From: Methanomassiliicoccales archaeon
GTDB taxonomy: Archaea; Thermoplasmatota; Thermoplasmata; Methanomassiliicoccales; UBA472
Direction of reading: 5' to 3'
Assembly: GCA_013329565.1 (NCBI GenBank)
Contig: DUJZ01000161.1
Span: forward strand, 2,503 to 8,298
Length of the DNA: 5,796 bases
In this document: positions 1 to 4,622 of the stretch, piece after piece
Layout of the letters: the number at the start of each line of letters is the position of its first letter
Position numbering within the stretch: position 1 is the stretch's first letter
Position numbers and translations under genes: made by a program
The notes under the pieces: generated by a model
The model's input: only the letters and a program-made list of their open reading frames with translations
What the model was told of the DNA's origin: nothing
The model's database searches: none

Positions 1-377
1 ACGCCCTTTATGGTCAGCATGGACTTGACCACCTGGCTGAACTCCTCGCGGGAGCGGCAGGCCACCCAGGCGATGGAATCGCATTCGCCCGTAACATCGA
101 GCACGGCCACCACGTTCTTGAGCTCCTTGATCGACTGCTGGACGGTTATCAGGTCCCCCTCGACATAGATGTGCACTATGGCCATGAACTCGTAGCCCAG
201 CTTCATGTAGTCCACGTTCGCGCGGTAACCGCGGATCACGTTGTGGCTCTCCAGGTTGCGCACGCGCTGGATCAGGGTGGTGGGATGTATGCCCAGCCTC
301 TTCGCTATGGCCCTTGACGATCCCTGGCTGGATTTGCACAACTCCTCGATGATCCTTTTGTCCAATTCGTCGAGCAT
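1..377 (-). CDS. Lrp/AsnC-family transcriptional regulator (C-terminus cut by window edge)
   Basis: Reading the minus strand from the ATG at 377-375 gives 125 codons with no stop before the window edge; Lrp proteins are usually about 150 residues, so roughly the last 25 are missing. Residues 1-60 form the AsnC/Lrp winged helix-turn-helix: it opens MLDELDKRIIEEL, then SSRAIAKRLGIHPTTLIQRV as the HTH, then the wing LESHNVIRGYRANVD. From about residue 63 the ligand-binding RAM domain begins (YEFMAIVHIYVEG...VVAVLDVTGECDSIAWVACRS). These proteins form dimers and octamers that bind DNA and often sense amino acids. No in-frame ATG, GTG or TTG lies close upstream, so the ATG at 377 is the likely start. 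The gene is divergent from alaX, an arrangement typical of autoregulated Lrp genes. Family assignment is firm; effector and targets are unknown. Confidence 0.93.
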   Translation of the reverse strand, partial: MLDELDKRIIEELCKSSQGSSRAIAKRLGIHPTTLIQRVRNLESHNVIRGYRANVDYMKLGYEFMAIVHIYVEGDLITVQQSIKELKNVVAVLDVTGECDSIAWVACRSREEFSQVVKSMLTIKG

Positions 378-416
378 GATTAACGCCCCGCTGCCTGTTT
401 CAAGAACGGCCTCCTT

Positions 417-431
417 AGATATATGTCTTTC
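417..431 (-). promoter_or_regulatory. Predicted TATA box and BRE for the lrp-like gene
   Basis: On the minus strand GAAAG (431-427) precedes ACATATAT (426-419), a good archaeal BRE/TATA pair. A start site about 26 bp from its centre would lie near 396, leaving a leader of roughly 18 nt before the ATG at 377. A perfect AAGGAGG lies at 416-410 on the same strand but is too far from that ATG to serve it directly. Prediction from motif and spacing only. Confidence 0.55.
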
Positions 432-439
432 AAGAGTAT

Positions 440-469
440 GAATGAGGTGCGCAATTGTCTAATTCATTC
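440..469. promoter_or_regulatory. 30-bp dyad-symmetric putative operator between lrp and alaX
   Basis: The sequence reads GAATGA-N6-CAATTG-N6-TCATTC, with all three blocks sharing one dyad axis at 454.5; ten of the fifteen position pairs are complementary. It fills the space between the lrp TATA box (417-426) and the alaX TATA box (471-477), so a bound protein could affect both promoters. Size and symmetry fit an Lrp-family dimer or tetramer site, and divergent autoregulation is common in that family. Binding by the local Lrp-like protein is an inference. Confidence 0.5.
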
Positions 470-478
470 CTTATAAAC
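470..478 (+). promoter_or_regulatory. Predicted TATA box for alaX
   Basis: CTTATAAAC is the best TATA-like match upstream of alaX. A start site about 26 bp from its centre falls near position 500, giving a leader of about 20 nt to the ATG at 520 and placing the GTG at 484 outside the transcript. A weaker box, TATTTACA at 490-497, would instead give a leaderless message starting at 520. Both support the ATG at 520. Confidence 0.5.
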
Positions 479-519
479 TCGGCGTGGACTATTTACACGA
501 ATTAAACCATCCACAGATC

Positions 520-1692
520 ATGACCGTCAAGCTTTACGAGGACGACCCCTACCTTAGAGAGTTCACCGCCACCGTCACCAAGGTGGAAGGGGATTGGGTT
601 GTCCTCGACAGAACCGCCTTCTATCCAGGCGGCGGAGGGCAGGAGCGGGACCGAGGGACATTGGACGGGCTTGAGGTGACAGGCATCAAAGGAAAGGAGG
701 AGATATCCCACCAGATACCCCGTCACAACCTCACGGTCGGATCGCAGGTCAAAGGCGTTCTGGACTGGGAGAACCGCTACGGCCTGATGAAAGCGCATAC
801 CGGCGAGCATCTGCTCTTCTCGTCCCTGTCCCGGCGCACGGAGATGGAACTGGTCAAGATCTCCCTGTCCAAGGAGAAGAAGGTGCTCATCGTCAAAGGA
901 CACCTGGACTGGGATATGGTGAGGGACGCCGTGCACGAGGTGAACGACATCATTGCCGCCGGAGCCGAGGTCACCTGCCAGCATGTTAACCGTGAGAACA
1001 TTGGCGAGGGCGGTCCGCGTGTTAAGCTGGATCGAATCAGCGATAGGATGGTCCGAGTGGTGAGCATCGGCGAGCATGATAGCGCCGCTTGCGCCGGCGT
1101 GCACTTGAAGAATGCCATGGAGGTCGGGATGCTGCTGGTCAGCAAGTTCACCTCGGCCAAGCCCGCGGGTGATTGGGAGATCGAGTTCCAGGTCGGTCCG
1201 GAAGCCGTCCGAACGGCAGTGGACCACTCCGTACGCTCCCTGATGCTGGCCGAACGGATGGGCGCGCTGCCTCAGGACAGCCTCACCGCCTTCGACAACC
1301 GGGACCGGGAGCTGACGAAAGCGAGGGAGGCCCTGAAGACCTACGGGAAGTTGGCGCTATCGTCACTACAGCCCGAGAAGCTGGGCGAATGGAAGTTCTA
1401 CTCAGGCTCCTTCACCGGCCTGGACCGTAAGCTGGTGATGGAGAAGGCGAACGAGATGGTGGCCGACGGTAACTCCATAGCAGCCCTCGTGTGCCAGGAC
1501 GACAAGACCTTCCTGGTTCTAGCATGTTCAGCGGACGTCAAGCTGGATTGCGTTTCGCTTCTGAACTCGGTCCTGTCCCAGCATGGCGGAAGGGGAGGCG
1601 GTAAGCCCAACTTCGCCAGCGGCGGCACCTCAGTGCAGATAGAGCCATCCGTCCTGCTTGCTGAGATATCTCGTCTGCTCATAACGAGGTAA
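520..1692 (+). CDS. alaX: Alanyl-tRNA editing protein, AlaX-L type with DHHA1 domain
   Basis: Predicted 390-residue cytosolic trans-editing protein that hydrolyses mischarged Ser-tRNA(Ala) or Gly-tRNA(Ala), standing apart from the alanyl-tRNA synthetase. The N-terminus (KLYEDDPYLREF, then LDRTAFYPGGGGQ) matches the editing-domain barrel and its glycine-rich motif. The zinc-site motifs are complete: H93-TGE-H97 and C191-AGV-H195. Residues from about 250 form a helical linker and a DHHA1/C-Ala-like domain ending in HGGRGGGKP (355-363) followed by NFASGG. AlaX-S and AlaX-M forms lack this domain, so length and layout point to the long class. The GTG at 484 would extend the protein by 12 residues, but family N-termini align from the ATG at 520 and the promoter supports it. 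No Shine-Dalgarno sequence is visible. The gene is divergent from lrp and 131 bp upstream of glnA. Confidence 0.92.
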   Translation: MTVKLYEDDPYLREFTATVTKVEGDWVVLDRTAFYPGGGGQERDRGTLDGLEVTGIKGKEEISHQIPRHNLTVGSQVKGVLDWENRYGLMKAHTGEHLLFSSLSRRTEMELVKISLSKEKKVLIVKGHLDWDMVRDAVHEVNDIIAAGAEVTCQHVNRENIGEGGPRVKLDRISDRMVRVVSIGEHDSAACAGVHLKNAMEVGMLLVSKFTSAKPAGDWEIEFQVGPEAVRTAVDHSVRSLMLAERMGALPQDSLTAFDNRDRELTKAREALKTYGKLALSSLQPEKLGEWKFYSGSFTGLDRKLVMEKANEMVADGNSIAALVCQDDKTFLVLACSADVKLDCVSLLNSVLSQHGGRGGGKPNFASGGTSVQIEPSVLLAEISRLLITR

Positions 1693-1708
1693 TGATATCA
1701 AAATTATA

Positions 1709-1718
1709 TGCATTTGTA
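1709..1718. promoter_or_regulatory. glnA upstream site 1 (TGCATTTGTA)
   Basis: Imperfect palindrome TGCA-TT-TGTA, with its 8-bp core GCATTTGT at 1710-1717. It is the most distal of three related sites, centred about 110 bp before the predicted glnA start site. It lies just 17 bp beyond the alaX stop codon. Confidence 0.5.
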
Positions 1719-1739
1719 TAGTAACATTATTAAAAACTG

Positions 1740-1749
1740 TACAAATGTA
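1740..1749. promoter_or_regulatory. glnA upstream site 2 (TACAAATGTA)
   Basis: Palindrome with TACA/TGTA half-sites around AA. Its core ACAAATGT (1741-1748) is the reverse complement of the site 3 core and is centred exactly 31 bp from both site 1 and site 3, so all three sites face the same side of the helix. It overlaps the edge of a separate 19-bp inverted repeat at 1748-1766. Confidence 0.55.
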
Positions 1750-1766
1750 TTGATAGTCAATCAATA
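1748..1766. repeat. 19-bp perfect inverted repeat in the glnA upstream region
   Basis: TATTGAT-agtca-ATCAATA has two perfect 7-bp arms around a 5-nt centre (axis at 1757). It sits between sites 2 and 3. It may be a second operator; as it lies upstream of the predicted TATA box, it is not expected in the glnA transcript, so an RNA hairpin role there is unlikely. AT-richness raises the chance of coincidence. Confidence 0.4.
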
Positions 1767-1770
1767 GATG

Positions 1771-1780
1771 CACATTTGTT
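1771..1780. promoter_or_regulatory. glnA upstream site 3 (CACATTTGTT)
   Basis: Core ACATTTGT at 1772-1779, palindromic as ACA-TT-TGT, centred 31 bp from site 2. It ends about 7 bp before the purine-rich BRE-like element of the glnA promoter, a position from which a protein could recruit or block TBP/TFB. Its centre is about 48 bp before the predicted start site. Confidence 0.55.
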
Positions 1781-1786
1781 GCCTAG

Positions 1787-1802
1787 AAAGTTATTTAATA
1801 TA
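1787..1802 (+). promoter_or_regulatory. BRE and TATA box of glnA, predicting a leaderless transcript
   Basis: A purine-rich AAAG (1787-1790, BRE-like) is followed by TTTAATATA (1794-1802), a strong archaeal TATA match. Its centre at 1798 lies 26 bp before the A of the ATG at 1824, the classic TATA-to-start-site distance. The message should therefore begin at or next to the start codon, and no Shine-Dalgarno sequence is present. The ATG at 1776 lies upstream of the box and would not be transcribed. Confidence 0.75.
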
Positions 1803-1823
1803 CTTTGTAGTAACCCCTTCCCA

Positions 1824-3167
1824 ATGCCTACCAACAAGAACTTCGATGAGATGAAAGAGGACATCTTAAAGAAGGTGAAGAAGGAGAACGTCAAGTTCAT
1901 CGAGATGCAGTTCTCGGACATACTGGGCACAGTGAAGAGCGTGTCCATCCCCACCACCCGGGTGGAGAGCGTCATCGACGACGGTGTGTTCCTTGACGGC
2001 TCCTCGATATTGGGGTACGCGACCATCGAGGAATCCGACATGAGGGCCAACCCCATCCTGGATTCCTTCCAGATCTACCCCTGGATAGACTCCGGGGTCA
2101 AGACCGCCCGCTTCATGTGCACCATATCCGACCACAGCGGCAACCGGTTCAAGGGCGATCCCCGCTGGGCCCTGGAGAAGATGGTGGACAAGGTCAAGGA
2201 GATGGGCTACGACTTCAACGTGGGTCCGGAGTTCGAGTTCTTCATGTTCCCCATGCAGAACGGCGTTCCCGTTCCCATCCCGTCCGATGCTGGCGGATAC
2301 TTCGATCTGATGCCCCAGGACAAGGGCGAGATCGCCAGGAAGGAGATGGTACTGGCCTTCGACGAGCTGGGTTACGACATGGAGGCGGCGCACCATGAGG
2401 TCGCTCCGGGACAACTGGAGATCGACCTGCGCTACCAGAACGCCCTGACCATGGCGGACCGCATGCTCACCCTGAAGTTCGGCGTCAAGTCCATAGCAAT
2501 GAAGCACGGGCTTTTCGCCAGCTTCATGCCCAAGCCCCTCTTCGGTGAGAACGGGTCCGGCATGCACGTGCACATGTCCCTGTCCAACAAGGATAAGAAC
2601 GCCTTCTACGACCCGGACGGAAAATGGGGATTGAGCGATATGGCCATGAACTACATGGGCGGGTTGCTAGCTCACGCCAGGGAGAACTGCGCCATCCTGG
2701 CCTCTCACGTCAACTCCTACAAGAGGCTGGTGCCCGGTTTCGAAGCGCCATGCTACATATCCTGGGCCAACATGAACCGCAGCGCCCTGCTCAGGGTGCC
2801 CGCCGGCCGTGCAATGCGCACCAGGGTTGAGCAGAGGAACCCCGATCCGGCCGGAAACCCGTACCTGCAGTTCGCCGTGATGCTGGCGGCCGGTCTGGAC
2901 GGCATTAAGAACAAGCTGGATCCCGGCGACCCCATCGAGAAGGACATCTATCACATGTCCCCAGAGGAGCGCCGCAAGCACAAGATCGTGGACCTGCCCA
3001 TGAACCTCGGGGACGCGCTTGACGTGCTAGCGGAGAGCAAGGTCATGAAGGAGGCATTGGGCGAGCACATCTTCAACCACTACCTGCACATAAAGAGGTT
3101 GGAGTGGGACGATTACCGCAAGTATGTCACCGACTGGGAGATACAGCGGTACCTCCGCGTACTATGA
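1824..3167 (+). CDS. glnA: Type I glutamine synthetase (GSI-alpha-like)
   Basis: 447 residues; cytosolic dodecameric enzyme making glutamine from glutamate, ammonia and ATP. The start at 1824 gives MPTNKNFDEMKEDI, fitting the family N-terminus and the promoter. Family landmarks are in order: DGSS latch at 58-61 (active-site Asp and Ser of the neighbouring subunit), GPEFEFF with metal ligands E136 and E138, HHEVAPGQLE with E192 and E199, NGSGMHVHMSL with H248, the flap VNSYKRLVPGFEAP, NRSALLRVP, and RVEQRNPDPAGNPYL with E336. The GSI-beta insertion and the NLYDLP adenylylation loop are absent; IYHMSPEER stands there, as in Bacillus-type enzymes. That argues for control by feedback or protein partners rather than adenylylation. 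Unusually, T67 occupies the place of B. subtilis Arg62. No GlnK/PII gene is seen in the window. Upstream lie three phased operator-like sites. Confidence 0.97.
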   Translation: MPTNKNFDEMKEDILKKVKKENVKFIEMQFSDILGTVKSVSIPTTRVESVIDDGVFLDGSSILGYATIEESDMRANPILDSFQIYPWIDSGVKTARFMCTISDHSGNRFKGDPRWALEKMVDKVKEMGYDFNVGPEFEFFMFPMQNGVPVPIPSDAGGYFDLMPQDKGEIARKEMVLAFDELGYDMEAAHHEVAPGQLEIDLRYQNALTMADRMLTLKFGVKSIAMKHGLFASFMPKPLFGENGSGMHVHMSLSNKDKNAFYDPDGKWGLSDMAMNYMGGLLAHARENCAILASHVNSYKRLVPGFEAPCYISWANMNRSALLRVPAGRAMRTRVEQRNPDPAGNPYLQFAVMLAAGLDGIKNKLDPGDPIEKDIYHMSPEERRKHKIVDLPMNLGDALDVLAESKVMKEALGEHIFNHYLHIKRLEWDDYRKYVTDWEIQRYLRVL

Positions 3168-3235
3168 TGTGATCTCACAAATCCCTTCGAAACCCCTTCC
3201 TAAACCTTTTTCCGTTCTGTATTCAATGTTCACAC
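3168..3235 (+). terminator. glnA to SRAP gap: T-rich likely terminator and weak promoter
   Basis: This 68-bp gap is pyrimidine-rich and contains a T5 run at 3207-3211, a plausible archaeal intrinsic termination signal for glnA. No hairpin is evident. A weak TATA-like CCTAAACC (3199-3206) would place a start site a few bases before the ATG at 3236, but the match is poor, so the SRAP gene may be partly read through from glnA. Confidence 0.35.
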
Positions 3236-3913
3236 ATGTGCGGCCGCTTCTCCCTCGGCCTTGTCTACGGATTTTCAACCCGCTTCGGGGTGCCCGAGGT
3301 GCCGGAGCTGAAGCCCCGTTACAACATCGCCCCCTTCCAGCATGTGCCGATCATCGTGAACGGGGAGTCCAAGAGCGTCAAGTGGATGCGGTGGGGCCTC
3401 GTTCCGCACTGGGCCAAGGGGGAGGAGTTCGGCCTGAAGCTCATCAACGTCCGTTCCGAATCCGCGATGGAAAAACCGATGTTCAAACCCCTGTTGAATC
3501 GCCAGAGATGCCTGGTCCCTGCGACAGGTTTCTACGAATGGCAGAAACAGGGAACCAGGAAGCGGCCTTATCACATCCGGGTCAAGGACCAGGAGTACTT
3601 CGCCATGGCCGGCATCTACGACACCTGGTCCAAGGAGGGCGAGGACCTGGTGACCTTCTCCATCCTCACCACCGCGGCGAACGAAGCGATATCGCCGATC
3701 CACGACCGCATGCCGGTGATCTTGCGCCGGGAGAGGGAAGCGGAGTGGGCGTCCAAGGAAGTGCTCTCCGCAGACGAGCTATCCGAGATCTTCCAGCCGC
3801 TGCCCGCCTCGAGCATCGACGCCTATCCCGTTTCCGACATGGTCAACGATTCCCGCGCCGACCATCCTGATATGGTCGTTCCGCAGCGCATGCAGCAGGC
3901 CACCTTGTTCTGA
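3236..3913 (+). CDS. SOS response-associated peptidase (SRAP) / HMCES-YedK abasic-site protein
   Basis: 225 residues, the usual SRAP length. Family members bind abasic sites in single-stranded DNA and form a thiazolidine crosslink through the N-terminal cysteine exposed after Met removal, shielding the lesion from cleavage. The start is fixed by MCGRF: C2 must follow the initiator Met. Other active-site residues are present: N30 in RYNIAP, N71 in LINVRSES, E101 in GFYEW and H156 in HDRMPV. N71, E101 and H156 sit four residues earlier than YedK N75, E105 and H160, so the core is intact. The WGLVPHWAK segment and VSDMVNDSR tail are also typical. In bacteria the gene is often linked to SOS genes; here its neighbours are glnA and NAC, so it probably acts alone. 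The protein looks functional, and no LexA-type site was recognised. Confidence 0.95.
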   Translation: MCGRFSLGLVYGFSTRFGVPEVPELKPRYNIAPFQHVPIIVNGESKSVKWMRWGLVPHWAKGEEFGLKLINVRSESAMEKPMFKPLLNRQRCLVPATGFYEWQKQGTRKRPYHIRVKDQEYFAMAGIYDTWSKEGEDLVTFSILTTAANEAISPIHDRMPVILRREREAEWASKEVLSADELSEIFQPLPASSIDAYPVSDMVNDSRADHPDMVVPQRMQQATLF

Positions 3914-3919
3914 GGGACG

Positions 3920-3946
3920 CTTTAAAAATCCCAACTGTTTTTATAC
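3920..3946 (+). promoter_or_regulatory. Two TATA-like elements upstream of the NAC-hypC operon
   Basis: CTTTAAAAATC (3920-3930) and TTTTTATAC (3938-3946) both resemble archaeal TATA boxes. The proximal one predicts a start near 3969, about 5 nt before the ATG at 3975; the distal one predicts a start near 3951 and a leader of about 24 nt. Alternative promoters are possible, or the T5 run at 3938-3942 may also end the SRAP transcript. Confidence 0.5.
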
Positions 3947-3974
3947 CGGCAGGAATAATCCGTCGAACGATCTC

Positions 3975-4343
3975 ATGATGCCAGGAATGGGTAGGGGCGT
4001 CAATCCGCGCCAGATGAAGCAGGCCATGAAGCGCATGGGCATTTCCCAGGAGGAGATGCAGGGCGTGGAGGAGGTCGTGATCCGGACCGCTGACAAGGAG
4101 TACGTCATCAAGGACGCGGCGGTCACCTGCGTGACCATGCAGGGCCAGAAGACCTACCAGGTGGTCGGAGAACCCGAGATTCGTCCCCGTCAGGTGGCCA
4201 AGCAGGAAGACCCCGGGATACCGGAAGAGGACATCCAGTTGGTGATGTCCCAGACCGGTGCATCCAAGGAGAAGGCCGTTCAAGCCCTGAAGGAGTGCGA
4301 CGGTCAGCCGGCCGAGGCCATCTTGAAGATAATGTCCGGGTGA
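3975..4343 (+). CDS. nac: Nascent polypeptide-associated complex protein (archaeal NAC)
   Basis: 122 residues, matching archaeal NAC, a homodimeric ribosome-associated factor that contacts nascent chains near the tunnel exit. It has the characteristic N-terminus (MMPGMGRGVNPRQMKQAMKR), where the basic stretch fits ribosome contact. The NAC domain covers about residues 30-71 (GVEEVVIRTADKEYVIKD, then YQVVGEPEIRP). A UBA domain covers about 80-122 (PEEDIQLVMSQTG, then ALKECDGQPAEAILKIM), as in eukaryotic alpha-NAC. Two adjacent ATGs, at 3975 and 3978, could start it; choosing between them changes one residue. The gene leads a short operon with hypC, only 5 nt downstream, and has its own TATA elements after the SRAP gene. 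Assignment is firm. Confidence 0.95.
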   Translation: MMPGMGRGVNPRQMKQAMKRMGISQEEMQGVEEVVIRTADKEYVIKDAAVTCVTMQGQKTYQVVGEPEIRPRQVAKQEDPGIPEEDIQLVMSQTGASKEKAVQALKECDGQPAEAILKIMSG

Positions 4344-4348
4344 ACATC

Positions 4349-4567
4349 ATGTGCCTTGCCATGCCAGCCAAGATCTTGTCCATCGTCGGCGATGAGGCCG
4401 AGGTGGACTTCGGTGGCGCGATAAGAAAAACGAACGTGTCCATGGTGGACGCGAAGGTCGGAGAGTACGTCATAATCCATGCCGGGTTCGCCATCCAGAA
4501 GGTCGACGAGGAAGAGGCCAAGGAGACCCTCCAGCTGTGGAACGAGTTCCTGGACAGTACCGAGTAG
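4349..4567 (+). CDS. hypC: [NiFe]-hydrogenase maturation chaperone HypC/HybG
   Basis: 72 residues, typical HypC size. HypC binds HypD, carries the Fe(CN)2CO unit and delivers it to the precursor of the hydrogenase large subunit. The signature MCLAMPAKIL is complete; C2, the essential iron-carrying residue, becomes N-terminal after Met removal. The rest is the expected small beta-barrel (EVDFGGAIRKTNVSMVD, then GEYVIIHAGFAIQKVDEEEA) followed by a C-terminal helix. The ATG at 4349 is chosen over an in-frame ATG at 4295, which would put 18 unrelated residues before the essential cysteine. It begins 5 nt after the NAC stop, and a GGTGA overlapping that stop (4339-4343) could act as a weak ribosome binding site, so translation may be coupled. 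No other hyp or hydrogenase gene lies in the window. Confidence 0.95.
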   Translation: MCLAMPAKILSIVGDEAEVDFGGAIRKTNVSMVDAKVGEYVIIHAGFAIQKVDEEEAKETLQLWNEFLDSTE

Positions 4568-4577
4568 GCTCTCGCAA

Positions 4578-4595
4578 ACATTTATGTGCTATATC
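4578..4595 (+). promoter_or_regulatory. Predicted promoter of the radical SAM gene
   Basis: GCTATATCC, centred near 4592, lies about 26-30 bp before the ATG at 4623 and would give a leader of only a few bases. Just upstream is the perfect palindrome ACATTTATGT (4578-4587), which may be a regulatory site or a second TATA-like element. The gap from hypC is 55 bp, so the gene may also be read through from the NAC-hypC operon. Confidence 0.4.
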
Positions 4596-4622
4596 CTGCC
4601 CTAGTGACGGCTGAGAAAGCTT

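Noticed and set aside
241..441. 66-codon plus-strand frame opposite the lrp-like gene
   Set aside because: Antisense to the helix-turn-helix coding region, with no promoter or family resemblance.
484..519. GTG at 484 as the alaX start, adding 12 residues
   Set aside because: The extension does not resemble family N-termini and lies upstream of the start site predicted from the TATA box at 471-477; the ATG at 520 fits both.
502..1227. Long open frame on the minus strand opposite alaX (241 codons)
   Set aside because: Shadow of GC-rich codon use in alaX; low-complexity His/Leu/Val-rich translation without a recognisable domain or promoter.
1776..1823. ATG at 1776 as the glnA start
   Set aside because: It lies upstream of the TATA box at 1794-1802 and adds 16 residues unlike GS; the ATG at 1824 is exactly where a leaderless transcript would begin.
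1866..2573. Long open frame on the minus strand opposite glnA (235 codons)
   Set aside because: Antisense shadow of glnA with skewed composition and no domain.
3233..3240. Palindrome CACATGTG at the SRAP start codon as an operator
   Set aside because: An 8-bp palindrome containing the ATG itself is likely by chance, and half of it is fixed by the essential Met-Cys codons.
3124..3870. 248-codon plus-strand frame spanning the glnA end and the SRAP gene
   Set aside because: It overlaps two firmly identified genes in another frame, and its Arg/Pro/Gly-rich translation resembles nothing known.
4578..4587. ACATTTATGT upstream of the radical SAM gene as a fourth glnA-type site
   Set aside because: It resembles the glnA core only in the ACATTT half; the other half is displaced by two bases, so I do not count it with the array.
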